The notes beneath the pieces are model-generated. The model ran no database searches. It was not told the origin of the DNA and saw nothing but the letters and a program-made list of their open reading frames with translations. A DNA stretch of 64,000 nt from Vannielia litorea (GTDB taxonomy: Bacteria > Pseudomonadota > Alphaproteobacteria > Rhodobacterales > Rhodobacteraceae). Of this stretch, positions 26,384 through 37,703 are shown piece after piece. The stretch spans positions 124,001 to 188,000 of the forward strand of contig NZ_JAHVJR010000001.1 of assembly GCF_019801175.1 (NCBI RefSeq), written 5' to 3'. Position 1 is the first letter of the stretch. Each line of letters starts with the position of its first letter. The position numbers and the translations under genes were made by a program.

Positions 26384-27442
26384 TCAAAAGCCGGGCGGCG
26401 TTGCCGTGTTGGAGGGATGAAGGGCAAGACACTTGAAGAGCCTCCCCATTTCCTCGGGGTGGGTCAAGCGGCGATGGGCGGCGATATGTTCGCTCAGCGC
26501 CGCGCCGGTCAGCCGCCCCGCCAGCGCCTGCGCCCGCGCGGTGATGCCCAGCCGTTCGAGGAACACCCCCTGCGGCGTGAGCGGTGCCGCCTCCGCCGGG
26601 CCGCGCGCGGCGGCCAGCGCGCCGAAATCCACATGCGCCGTCAGGTCCGCCTCGCCCGGCGTCTCCAACACGCCCACCGGCGCATGGGCCCGCAGCGCCT
26701 GCACCGTGTCGCCTTTCGAGAGCACATCGCCATAATCCACGATCAGCGCCACGCCCGCCCGGTGCCGCGCCAGCCGCTGCCCGATCTCGCCCGCAACCTT
26801 GGCCGCCTCCGCGCAGGTTTCCACCAAGTCGCCCGGCGCGGTGTCTTCCAGCCGGTAGTCCAGCTCCGGCGCCTGCACCGGCCGCGTGGCAAAGCCAAAG
26901 CCCTCGCCCTCCAGACCCACGCAGCGCTCGTGCCAGCCACCCTCCACCCGGATGAACTGCCGCACCGGCAGAGCATCGAAGAACTCATTGGCTACGAGGT
27001 AAAGCGGCCCCTCAGGCAACTGCTCCACCCGCTCGACCCAGCGCGGGGCAAAACCTTCGAGCGCCTCGGCCTGCACCGCCTTCAGCGCGGGCGAAGTCTC
27101 CACCAGCACCACCTGCGCCGCCTCCGCAAAGCCGGGTGCCTTGCCCGCAGCCCGCAAGATATCCGCCATCAACGTCCCGCGCCCCGGCCCCACTTCGGCC
27201 AGCACAAAGGGTGCCGGCCCACCCTGATCCATCCAGACCTGCGCCAGCCACAGCCCGATCATCTCGCCGAACATCTGGCTGATCTCCGGCGCGGTTATGA
27301 AATCGCCCGCCGCGCCCAGCGGGTCGCGCGTGGTATAATAGCCGTGCTCGGGGTCGGTCAGGCAGGCGGCCATCCAGCCATCCATGCCCATCGGCCCCTC
27401 TGCCGCGATCCGCGCCTTCAGCTTCTCTTCAAGCGCGGTCAT
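26384..27442 (-). CDS. MidA/NDUFAF7-family SAM-dependent methyltransferase
   Basis: The 352-residue protein belongs to the COG1565 group; the mitochondrial relative NDUFAF7 methylates an arginine of a complex I subunit. It shows 'GDFITAPEISQMFGEMIGLW', the SAM motif 'LAEVGPGRGTLMADIL' (about 81-96) and 'YLVANEFFDALPVRQF'. The ATG at 27442 overlaps the lgt stop by 4 nt (TCAT on the plus strand). Its target here may be a NADH dehydrogenase subunit; that is inference from the family. Confidence 0.9.
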   Translation of the reverse strand: MTALEEKLKARIAAEGPMGMDGWMAACLTDPEHGYYTTRDPLGAAGDFITAPEISQMFGEMIGLWLAQVWMDQGGPAPFVLAEVGPGRGTLMADILRAAGKAPGFAEAAQVVLVETSPALKAVQAEALEGFAPRWVERVEQLPEGPLYLVANEFFDALPVRQFIRVEGGWHERCVGLEGEGFGFATRPVQAPELDYRLEDTAPGDLVETCAEAAKVAGEIGQRLARHRAGVALIVDYGDVLSKGDTVQALRAHAPVGVLETPGEADLTAHVDFGALAAARGPAEAAPLTPQGVFLERLGITARAQALAGRLTGAALSEHIAAHRRLTHPEEMGRLFKCLALHPSNTATPPGF

Positions 27443-28368
27443 GCCACCGCGGCACGGCGCCTGCGGATCAGCGCATAGGCGATCAGCGCGATCCCCAGCG
27501 CCACCATCGGCAGGCTCAACTGCTGGCCCTTGGTGATCCCCCACTCGCCGAGCCGCATCACATAGCCCGCCGGGTTTTCCGCGGTGATGAACTGGTCATC
27601 CGCCAGCCGGTAGAACTCCACGATGAAGCGCGACACCCCGTAACCGAGGAAGAACACGCCCACCGTCAGCCCCGGCACCTTGAAGCTGCCGCGCAGCGCC
27701 ATCACCAGCACGATCACCCCCAACAGCAGCCCCTCCAGACCCGCCTCGTAAAGCTGGCTCGGATGGCGGGCCACCTCGGCGCCGGTGTAAAACCACTGCC
27801 CCGCCACCGCGCAGCCCTGTGCCACCGGGTCAAAGCACATGGAAGGGAACTTCACGCCCCAGGCCACATCGGTCGGGCGGCCATAAAGCTCGGCGTTGAT
27901 GAAGTTGGCGATCCGGCCAAAAAACAGCCCCGGCGGCACGCAAACGGCGAGCAGATCGGCGATGTTCATCTTGTTGATCGCGTTGCGGGCGCAAAAGATC
28001 CACACCCCGATGATCACGCCCAAGAGCCCGCCATGAAAGGCCATGCCGCCATCCCACAGCCGCAGGATATCGCCGGGGTTTTCGAGGTAATGCCCCGGCT
28101 TGTAGAACAGCACGTAGCCCAGCCGCCCGCCAAGGATGATGCCCAGCACGATCCAGGTGAGCATGTCATCCGCCTTCTCGCGGCTCATCGGCACCTGGTT
28201 GCCCGGCCACAGCCGCGCCTTGCCTGAAAGCGCCACGCCCATCCGCCACCCGGCGATGATGCCCGCGATATAGGCCAGCGCATACCAGCGCAGCGAAAAC
28301 TCCATGCCGAAGAGCGGCAGCGTAAAGATCGCGGGGTCGATCTCGGGGAAGGGGATGAGTGCCTGCAT
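27439..28368 (-). CDS. lgt: Prolipoprotein diacylglyceryl transferase
   Basis: The 309-residue inner-membrane enzyme transfers diacylglycerol to the lipobox Cys of prelipoproteins, the first step of lipoprotein maturation. About seven membrane segments are visible; 'MAFHGGLLGVIIG' and the Lgt signature 'FGRIANFINAELYGRPT' (near residue 150) are intact. The ATG at 28368 gives the typical short periplasmic N-terminus; upstream in-frame Met codons have no homology and reach toward ubiK. It is first gene of an operon with the MidA-like gene and pgeF. Confidence 0.95.
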   Translation of the reverse strand: MQALIPFPEIDPAIFTLPLFGMEFSLRWYALAYIAGIIAGWRMGVALSGKARLWPGNQVPMSREKADDMLTWIVLGIILGGRLGYVLFYKPGHYLENPGDILRLWDGGMAFHGGLLGVIIGVWIFCARNAINKMNIADLLAVCVPPGLFFGRIANFINAELYGRPTDVAWGVKFPSMCFDPVAQGCAVAGQWFYTGAEVARHPSQLYEAGLEGLLLGVIVLVMALRGSFKVPGLTVGVFFLGYGVSRFIVEFYRLADDQFITAENPAGYVMRLGEWGITKGQQLSLPMVALGIALIAYALIRRRRAAVA

Positions 28369-28481
28369 GGGCGCAATTGGCCGCGAGTGCGGGGTGGTGT
28401 CAACCTTGCACATTTGCCCGCGAAGCCCCATATGAACGGCCAAGGTGAGCACCCCTGCGAGCCAGCCCGAACGGAGGCCCC

Positions 28482-28733
28482 ATGCAGACCCGCAACAAGC
28501 TTTTCGACGATCTCTCCCAGCTGATGACCAACGCCATGGGCGTGGCCCAGGGCGCAAAGGACGAGGCCGAGACGGCACTGCGCGGCTGGATGGACCGATG
28601 GCTTGTCGACCGTGATTTCGTGACCCGCGAAGAGTTCGACGCGGTCCGCGCGATGGCCCAGAAGGCCCGCGAGGAGAACGAGGCGCTCAAGGCCCGGCTC
28701 GACGCGCTGGAGGCCGCCGCCGCCAAGAAGTAG
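28482..28733 (+). CDS. ubiK: UbiK-family accessory factor (BMFP domain)
   Basis: The 83-residue coiled-coil protein of the BMFP/YqiC group assists ubiquinone biosynthesis (UbiJ partner) in E. coli; related alphaproteobacterial BMFP proteins are assumed similar. Key features are the N-terminal 'LFDDLSQLMTNAMGVAQGAK', the conserved 'FVTREEFDAVRAMAQKAREEN' and a Leu/Ala-rich C-terminal heptad region. It is divergent from lgt. A terminator hairpin follows. Confidence 0.88.
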   Translation: MQTRNKLFDDLSQLMTNAMGVAQGAKDEAETALRGWMDRWLVDRDFVTREEFDAVRAMAQKAREENEALKARLDALEAAAAKK

Positions 28734-28757
28734 GCCCGCCTTCCTCCAACCCAGCAA

Positions 28758-28783
28758 GCGGCGTCCCCTCGGGCGCCGTTTTC
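28758..28783 (+). terminator. ubiK terminator
   Basis: GCGGCG-T-CCC pairs with GGGCGCCG across a CTC loop (one bulged T), followed by TTTTCGTC. Tandem CTCTGCCC units follow at about 28786-28810. Confidence 0.6.
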
Positions 28784-29025
28784 GTCTCTGCCCCTCTGCC
28801 CCTCTGCCCGCGCCCGCCCCGCCAAAACCCGCCAAGCCGGATTTCGTGGGTGCCTATTCTTTCTCCACAACTTATTGCGGTATGCGGCAAGATTTGGCTT
28901 TACACACGCACCCCTCTACGCGCACGATATCTAGTAAGGGCGGATGGAAAACCCACCGTTCCTAGAGCAGGCAACAAGTTCTGGCGGCCGCAGAGCCAGC
29001 GGAACGAGCAACAAAGGGGCCGGGC

Positions 29026-29529
29026 ATGTCACTTTCCGAATCTTACTTGGAATCCGAGGATCTTCACCCGATCGACATCGTCGAGAACTTGGCGGAGCAC
29101 CACGCGTGGGATTTCGACCGTATCGCGGATGACCAGATCGCAATGGCGGTCGAAGGCCAGTGGCGCACCTACTCGATCACCCTCGCATGGTCCGGCTACG
29201 ACGAGACCCTGCGCCTGATCTGCACCTTCGAGATGGAGCCGCCGGAAGACAAGCACGGCGCTCTCTACGAGGTGCTGAACTCGGTCAACGATATGTGCTG
29301 GGCCGGGGCCTTCACCTACTGGGCCGAGCAAAAGCTCATGGTCTACCGCTACGGGCTGGTGATGGGCGGCGGCCAGATGGCCCACCCCGAACAGATCGAC
29401 AAGCTGATCGGCGCCGCGGTGTCCGCCGCCGAGCGCTTCTACCCGGCGATGCAGCTGGTCGTCTGGGGCGACCGCACCGCCAAGGATGCCATGCAGGTCG
29501 CCATCGCCGAGGCCTACGGCCGCGCCTGA
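29026..29529 (+). CDS. YbjN-domain protein
   Basis: The 167-residue soluble protein has the YbjN/type III chaperone-like fold pattern: 'LHPIDIVENLAEHHAWDFDR', a WxxY strand 'GQWRTYSITLAWS' and 'VNDMCWAGAFTYWAEQKLMVYRY'-type strands in the middle. Function is not established; YbjN homologues affect stress tolerance and motility in E. coli. The ATG at 29026 follows AAAGGGG. The upstream 290 nt include an A/T-richer stretch (28855-28990) that probably holds the promoter. It is monocistronic or weakly linked to proC. Confidence 0.85.
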   Translation: MSLSESYLESEDLHPIDIVENLAEHHAWDFDRIADDQIAMAVEGQWRTYSITLAWSGYDETLRLICTFEMEPPEDKHGALYEVLNSVNDMCWAGAFTYWAEQKLMVYRYGLVMGGGQMAHPEQIDKLIGAAVSAAERFYPAMQLVVWGDRTAKDAMQVAIAEAYGRA

Positions 29530-29663
29530 CGCACCGCGCAGCGCACAGTTTTCAGCGGGCGTCCCACCACGGGGCGCCCGCTGCCGTTTGGCCCTCCGGT
29601 TATCGGGTTGCACCCCCGCCGCGCCGCAGTAGTCTCGCCCGAGATTTCAGCGAGGCCGGAACC

Positions 29664-30464
29664 ATGATGGATGAACTCAACACACGCGGGCTTGTGCTCC
29701 TTGGCTGCGGCAAGATGGGCGGCGCCATGCTCGCAGGCTGGCTCGCGGGCGGGCTGAAGCCCGAGGCCGTCACCGTGCTCGACCCGCACCCCTCCGACTG
29801 GCTCAAGGCCCAGACCGGCGTGCGCATCAACACGGATCTGCCCGAAAGCCCCGCCGTCGCCATCATCGCCGTGAAACCGCAGATGATGGGCGATGCGCTG
29901 CCCGCCCTGCGCGCCCTCGGCGCCGCCACCACCTTCGTCTCCATCGCCGCAGGCACACCCATCGCCGCCTTCGAGGAGGCGCTAGGCGCGGTGCCGGTGG
30001 TCCGCGCTATGCCCAACACCCCAGCCGCCGTGGGCCGGGGCATCTCTGCCGTCATCGGCAACAGCGCGGTCACGCCCGAACAGCTCGACATGGCCTGCGA
30101 CCTGCTCTCCGCCGTGGGCGAGGTCGTGCGGCTTGAGAACGAAGACCAGATCGACGCGGTCACCGGCGTCAGCGGCTCCGGCCCGGCCTATGTGTTCCAC
30201 ATGATCGAGGCGCTGGCGCAGGCTGGCGAAGCGCAGGGTCTCGCCCCCGAGCTTGCCATGCAACTCGCCCGCGCCACTGTCTGCGGGGCAGGGGAATTGG
30301 CCCATAGCGATGCCGAAACCTCCGTCGCCCAACTCCGCAAAAACGTCACCTCCCCCAATGGCACCACGCAGGCCGGGCTGGAGGTTCTTATGCCCGAACT
30401 GCCCGACCTGATGCGCCGCACGGTCGAGGCCGCCACCAACCGAGCAAAGGAACTGCGCTCATGA
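29664..30464 (+). CDS. proC: Pyrroline-5-carboxylate reductase
   Basis: The 266-residue NAD(P)H enzyme performs the last step of proline synthesis. The Rossmann motif 'VLLGCGKMGGAMLAGWL' is near the N-terminus, 'VRAMPNTPAAVGRG' lies at about 113-126, and the C-terminal P5CR signature 'ELAHSDAETSVAQLRKNVTSPNGTT' region is intact. Start ATG at 29664, with a second ATG one codon later. Its stop overlaps the csaA start (ATGA), so the two genes are co-translated. Confidence 0.95.
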   Translation: MMDELNTRGLVLLGCGKMGGAMLAGWLAGGLKPEAVTVLDPHPSDWLKAQTGVRINTDLPESPAVAIIAVKPQMMGDALPALRALGAATTFVSIAAGTPIAAFEEALGAVPVVRAMPNTPAAVGRGISAVIGNSAVTPEQLDMACDLLSAVGEVVRLENEDQIDAVTGVSGSGPAYVFHMIEALAQAGEAQGLAPELAMQLARATVCGAGELAHSDAETSVAQLRKNVTSPNGTTQAGLEVLMPELPDLMRRTVEAATNRAKELRS

Positions 30465-30799
30465 GCGAGATCACATTCGACGACTTCATGAAGGTCGATA
30501 TCCGCGTCGGCACCATCACCAAGGTCGAGCCCTTCCCCGAGGCCCGCAAGCCCGCCTACAAGCTCTGGGTCGACTACGGCGATGAGATCGGCGTCAAGAA
30601 ATCCTCCGCCCAGATCACCGTGCACTACACGCTCGAAGAGTTGGTCGGGCGGCAGGTGATGGGCGTGGTCAACTTCCCGCCCCGCCAGATCGGCCCGTTC
30701 ATGTCCGAGGCGCTTGTGCTGGGCGTGCCGGATGAAAACGGCGAAGTCGTGCTGCTCGGCCCCGGGCAGGCGGTGCCCATCGGCGGGCGGATGTTCTGA
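30461..30799 (+). CDS. csaA: CsaA-type tRNA-binding protein
   Basis: The 112-residue OB-fold protein of the CsaA/EMAP-II tRNA-binding family begins 'MSEITFDDFMKVDIRVGTI' and ends with the 'GRQVMGVVNFPPRQIGPFMS' and 'VPDENGEVVLLGPG' signatures. CsaA has tRNA-binding and chaperone-like activity in Bacillus. It overlaps proC by 4 nt and ends 9 nt before the convergent tdk stop. Confidence 0.93.
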   Translation: MSEITFDDFMKVDIRVGTITKVEPFPEARKPAYKLWVDYGDEIGVKKSSAQITVHYTLEELVGRQVMGVVNFPPRQIGPFMSEALVLGVPDENGEVVLLGPGQAVPIGGRMF

Positions 30800-30808
30800 G
30801 CCGCGCGC

Positions 30809-31387
30809 CTACCGCCCCATCGCCTCACGCCAGTGACGGCGGCACAGGCTGAGATAGGTCTCGTTGCCGCCGATCTGCACCTGCGCCCCCTCGCGCAGCA
30901 CCTCGCCGTCCTCGCCCATCCGCACCACCATCGTGGCCTTCTTGCCGCAATGGCAGATGGTGCGCACCTCGCGCATCTCGTCGGCCAGCGCCAGCAGGGC
31001 GGCAGAGCCGGGGAACAGCTCCCCCATGAAATCCACCCGCAGGCCGTAGCACATCACCGGCACGCCGAGGTCATCGACCACCTTCGCCAATTGCCAGACC
31101 TGTGCCTTGGTCAAAAACTGCGCCTCGTCGATGAACACGCAGGCGCAGGGGCCGCGCTTCATCCGCGCGTCGATCTTGTCAAAGAGGTCATCGCAGTCGG
31201 TGAAGGTATCCGCCGCCGCTTCCAGCCCGATCCGGCTGCCGATGGTGCCCTCGCCGGCGCGATCGTCGAAGGCCACGTTCAGCAGGTAGGTCTCCATCCC
31301 GCGCTCACGGTAGTTGTGCGAGGCCTGAAGCAGAATGGTGCTCTTGCCCGCATTCATCGTGGAGTAGTGAAAATAGAGCTTGGCCAT
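30809..31387 (-). CDS. tdk: Thymidine kinase (type II)
   Basis: The 192-residue salvage kinase phosphorylates thymidine. P-loop 'STMNAGKST' is at 9-17, Walker B 'CVFIDEAQFL' at about 83-92, and the zinc ribbon 'RTICHCGKKA' is followed by a C-terminal 'LCRRHW' ligand. The lasso region 'VQIGGNETYLSLC' is typical. Length matches the family. It is convergent with csaA and divergent from the BrnA-like gene. Confidence 0.95.
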   Translation of the reverse strand: MAKLYFHYSTMNAGKSTILLQASHNYRERGMETYLLNVAFDDRAGEGTIGSRIGLEAAADTFTDCDDLFDKIDARMKRGPCACVFIDEAQFLTKAQVWQLAKVVDDLGVPVMCYGLRVDFMGELFPGSAALLALADEMREVRTICHCGKKATMVVRMGEDGEVLREGAQVQIGGNETYLSLCRRHWREAMGR

Positions 31388-31522
31388 CCGCCACCCATCC
31401 CCTCAGCGATCTGCGGGTCTAAGAGCACAAGCCCCGCCCCGGCACAACCGCCGCACGCCCCGTCCGCGCCCGGTTAACCCTTCCGGCGCAGAATCCGGCA
31501 GCCAAGCCGAGGAGCGCGCCCC

Positions 31523-31921
31523 ATGCCCGTCGACCCCGAGAAGATGACCAAGATCGAGCGCCAGCACTTCATGTATGGCGTCGATGCCCTGCGGATGATC
31601 GAGCACGATATCCACGACCGCCTGTGGGATCTCAAGGGCTGCCCGCCCGACTGGCACGACATCTGGCGCGACGATGACCGGCGCGACGTGAAACGCGCGC
31701 GGGTGACGATGTCGCTCGACGCCGATGTGCTCAAATTCTTCCGCGCCCTCGGCCCCGGCTACCAGCCCCGCATCAACCGCGTGCTCCGCGCCTTCATGCA
31801 CATGCGGCTGGCAAAGGTGATCGAAGGCCCGGATGTGAACGACTACATCCTCCGCCCCGAAGACCTCGCCTCCAAACGCCGCCGCCGGGCGGAATACGGC
31901 GATAGTGAGGAGGGGGTCTAG
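31523..31921 (+). CDS. BrnA-antitoxin-like protein, no BrnT partner
   Basis: The 132-residue protein has, at about 60-100, the BrnA antitoxin pattern: 'ARVTMSLDADVLKFFRALG' followed by 'GYQPRINRVLRAFMHMRLAK', a ribbon-helix-helix-like DNA-binding segment. The N-terminal 55 residues ('YGVDALRMIEHDIHDRLWDL') are an extension not found in short BrnA antitoxins. No toxin-like frame lies next to it; the neighbours are tdk and carB. It may be a domesticated regulator. The ATG at 31523 is preceded by GAGGAG (31509-31514). Confidence 0.8.
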   Translation: MPVDPEKMTKIERQHFMYGVDALRMIEHDIHDRLWDLKGCPPDWHDIWRDDDRRDVKRARVTMSLDADVLKFFRALGPGYQPRINRVLRAFMHMRLAKVIEGPDVNDYILRPEDLASKRRRRAEYGDSEEGV

Positions 31922-31965
31922 CACCGCCTTTTCGGCTGCGGCACCGGCAAAGCGCCCGCTCCACC

Positions 31966-32037
31966 GCGGCGCGGGGTGCAGCGCCGCGCTAGGGCTTTTG
32001 AGCCTCCGGCGGGAGTATTTAGGGCAAGAAAATGCAG
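31966..32037. repeat. Rhodobacterial intergenic repeat (hairpin plus AGTATTT...GCAAGAAAATG)
   Basis: GCGGCGC (31966-31972) pairs with GCGCCGC (31981-31987). CTCC-GGCG-GGAG (32004-32015), TATTT and GCAAGAAAATGCAGC follow. A related element occurs at 35725-35774. I remember similar sequences between genes in many Roseobacter genomes; function is unclear, possibly transcript 3'-end processing. Confidence 0.6.
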
Positions 32038-32097
32038 CCGCAGCTGTTCATCTTCTTGCGCCAGCAACGCCCGCCGCAGGCGCTCACACGGGGCGCG

Positions 32098-35451
<3,354 letters not shown>

Positions 35452-35968
35452 GGTCGTTCCCCGGGTCGGCGCAAATTGTCGTGCGTTATAGGGATGGGGC
35501 GGGCGAGGGCAAGGGGGTCAAGGCCAGAAGGCGCAGATTGCTCCCGATGCCGCTCCTTTTCCGGCCCTCGCGCCCGGCTGCACTGGCGGATTGAGGATCT
35601 GCAGCAAGAAAATGCAGCAGGGTCGGCAAGGCCACCAACCGGGGCGTGCTCCGACAGCCTAAAATTTGACTCAAATGCCCGCCACCGCGCGCGCCACTCT
35701 TTCGGCCCCTGTGCTCTACCTTGTCCATTTTCTTGCTCCAAATATCCCCGGGGGTGTGGGGGCAGCGCCCCCACTCCAACGGTCGCCCCCATACCATCGG
35801 CTGCATTGACCCCACCTTCCCCCCGCGCAAGGGTTTCCGGCCCGCGGCGCAGGTTTCCGATCGCGTCCCCGGCATGACGTTTCCGCCGCTTCCATGGTCG
35901 TGCCGGGCGTTTTGCCTCATCGGGGGGCATGCCATAAGGTCGGGGCAGCAGGAGGAGAGCCAGCCAGA
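35452..35968. other. carB - formate dehydrogenase intergenic region with repeat elements
   Basis: About 517 nt between divergent genes. It holds a partial repeat AGCAAGAAAATGCAGC (35603-35618) and a fuller repeat at 35725-35774. The fds ribosome site AGGAGGAG is near 35950. No frame here looks genuine. Promoters for both genes must lie here but none is obvious. Confidence 0.5.
35725..35774 (-). repeat. Second copy of rhodobacterial intergenic repeat
   Basis: Read on the minus strand, a hairpin GTGGGGGC / GCCCCCAC (35756-35774) is followed by CCCCCGGGGATATTT and GGAGCAAGAAAATGG. This gives the same order, hairpin, TATTT, GCAAGAAAATG, as the element at 31966-32037. Confidence 0.6.
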
Positions 35969-37645
35969 ATGAACAAGGCGAGCAAAGAGTTTACCCGCCG
36001 GGATGCCAGCCAGCCCAAGGGCCGGCAGGTCGATGAGGCGGCGCTGGACGAGGTCACCCGGCTGTTGGGCGATCTGCCCCGCCGCCGCGATCTTCTGATC
36101 GAGGCGCTGCACCTGATTCAGGACGCCAAGGGCCATCTCTCCGCCGCCCATCTCGCCGCGCTGGCCGAGCTTTTCCGCCTCGCGCAGGCCGAGGTCTACG
36201 AGGTTGCCACTTTCTATCACCACTTCGACGTGGTGAAGGAGGGCGAGGCCGCGCCCGCCCCGGTGACCATCCGCGTCTGCGAATCTCTCACCTGCAGCCT
36301 CGCGGGCAGCGCCAAGCTGATCGAGACCCTGAAGGCCTCCACCGACCCCGAGCGCGTCCGCATCCAGCCCGTGCCCTGCATCGGCGCCTGTGACCGCGCG
36401 CCCGCCGGTCAGGTCGGCAAACGCGCGGTCGATCGCGCCACCCCCCAGAGCCTCACCGAGGCCGCCACCGGCCCGCTCGCCCCGGTGATTCCCGATTACG
36501 AGGGGCTGGAGGCCTACCGCGCGGGCGGCGGCTACGGCATCTACGAGAAGATTCGCGCAGGCGAGATCACCCCCGACGCCGCGATTGACACCATGTCGGA
36601 CGCAGGCCTGCGCGGCCTCGGCGGCGCGGGCTTTCCGGCAGGCAAGAAATGGGGCTTCGTGCGCGGCTACGAGGCGCCCCGGCTGATGACCGTCAATGGC
36701 GACGAGGGCGAACCCGGCACCTTCAAGGATCGCTGGTGGCTCGAGCGCAAACCGCACCGCATGCTGGAGGGCGCGCTGATCGCTGCACATGTCGTCGGCT
36801 GCGACCGCATCTACATCTACATGCGCGACGAGTATCCGGCGGTGCTGGAGATCCTGCGCGCCGAGGTCGAGGCGCTGGAGCACGCGGGCCTCGCCCATGT
36901 GCCCATCGAGATCCGCCGCGGGGCAGGGGCCTACATCTGCGGCGAAGAGAGCGCGATGATCGAGAGCATCGAGGGCAAGCGCGGCCTCCCGCGACACCGC
37001 CCGCCCTATATCGCCGAGGTCGGCCTGTTCGGGCGGCCCACGCTGAACCACAATGTCGAAACCCTTTCTTGGGTGCCCGATATCCTCGCCAACGGCGCGG
37101 AGTGGTTCGCCGCCAAGGGCCAGACGCCCGACAACAAGGGCCTGCGAAGCTATTCCGTCTCGGGCCGCGTGGCCGAGCCGGGCGTCAAGCTCGCCCCCGC
37201 CGGCATCCCCCTGCAGGAGCTGATCGACGACCACTGCGGCGGCATGGCGGAGGGCCACACCCTCAAGGCCTTTCTCCCCGGCGGCGCCTCGGGCGGCGTG
37301 TTCCCCGCCTCCGAGGCCCACCGCCCGCTCGACTTCGGCGAATTCGAGAAGGACGGCGGCTTCATGGGCTCCCATGCGGTGATGATCCTTTCCCAGGACG
37401 ATTCGGTGCGCGAGGCGGTGCTGAACCTGACGCATTTCTTCGAGCACGAGAGCTGCGGCCAATGCACCCCCTGCCGCTCCGGCACCGCCAAGGCGGCGGC
37501 GATCCTCGCGGGCGACACCCCCTCGACCGACCTGCTGAACGACCTCATCACCGTGATGACCGACAGCTCGATCTGCGGCCTCGGCCAGGCGGCGGGCAAC
37601 CCGATCCGCCACCTCATCCGCTACTTCCCGGAGGAGCTGGCATGA
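35969..37645 (+). CDS. NAD-dependent formate dehydrogenase, fused gamma/beta subunit (NuoE-NuoF-like)
   Basis: The 558-residue protein is the diaphorase arm of a soluble molybdenum formate dehydrogenase. An N-terminal NuoE/FdsG-like thioredoxin-fold domain (about 15-150) binds a [2Fe-2S] cluster (cysteines in 'CESLTC' and 'CIGAC'). A NuoF/FdsB-like domain (about 180-555) has FMN/NAD sites 'GLGGAGFPAGKKWGF' and 'NGDEGEPGTFKDRWW' and the [4Fe-4S] motif 'ESCGQCTPCRSGT'. In Rhodobacter capsulatus these are two genes (fdsG, fdsB); here they are one. AGGAGGAG precedes the ATG at 35969. The alpha subunit gene follows after 58 nt. Confidence 0.9.
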   Translation: MNKASKEFTRRDASQPKGRQVDEAALDEVTRLLGDLPRRRDLLIEALHLIQDAKGHLSAAHLAALAELFRLAQAEVYEVATFYHHFDVVKEGEAAPAPVTIRVCESLTCSLAGSAKLIETLKASTDPERVRIQPVPCIGACDRAPAGQVGKRAVDRATPQSLTEAATGPLAPVIPDYEGLEAYRAGGGYGIYEKIRAGEITPDAAIDTMSDAGLRGLGGAGFPAGKKWGFVRGYEAPRLMTVNGDEGEPGTFKDRWWLERKPHRMLEGALIAAHVVGCDRIYIYMRDEYPAVLEILRAEVEALEHAGLAHVPIEIRRGAGAYICGEESAMIESIEGKRGLPRHRPPYIAEVGLFGRPTLNHNVETLSWVPDILANGAEWFAAKGQTPDNKGLRSYSVSGRVAEPGVKLAPAGIPLQELIDDHCGGMAEGHTLKAFLPGGASGGVFPASEAHRPLDFGEFEKDGGFMGSHAVMILSQDDSVREAVLNLTHFFEHESCGQCTPCRSGTAKAAAILAGDTPSTDLLNDLITVMTDSSICGLGQAAGNPIRHLIRYFPEELA

Positions 37646-37658
37646 CTACGCCCCGTAG

Positions 37659-37677
37659 GGTGGGCAATCTGCCCACC
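37659..37677. repeat. Short inverted repeat between formate dehydrogenase genes
   Basis: GGTGGGCA (37659-37666), ATC, and TGCCCACC (37670-37677) form a perfect 8-bp stem in the 58-nt gap. The sequence GGTGGGCAATCTGCCCACC resembles a motif dispersed in many proteobacterial genomes. It may be a mobile micro-repeat or an mRNA stability element. Confidence 0.55.
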
Positions 37678-37703
37678 ACCTGCTCCCCTATGGAGACCCC
37701 GCA

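Noticed and set aside
28786..28810. CTCTGCCC tandem units after ubiK
   Set aside because: Only about three short copies in low-complexity sequence; no link to a gene or structure.
35486..37612. Long minus-strand frame opposite the formate dehydrogenase beta gene
   Set aside because: Shadow of a clearly recognisable NuoE/NuoF-like protein; no similarity of its own.
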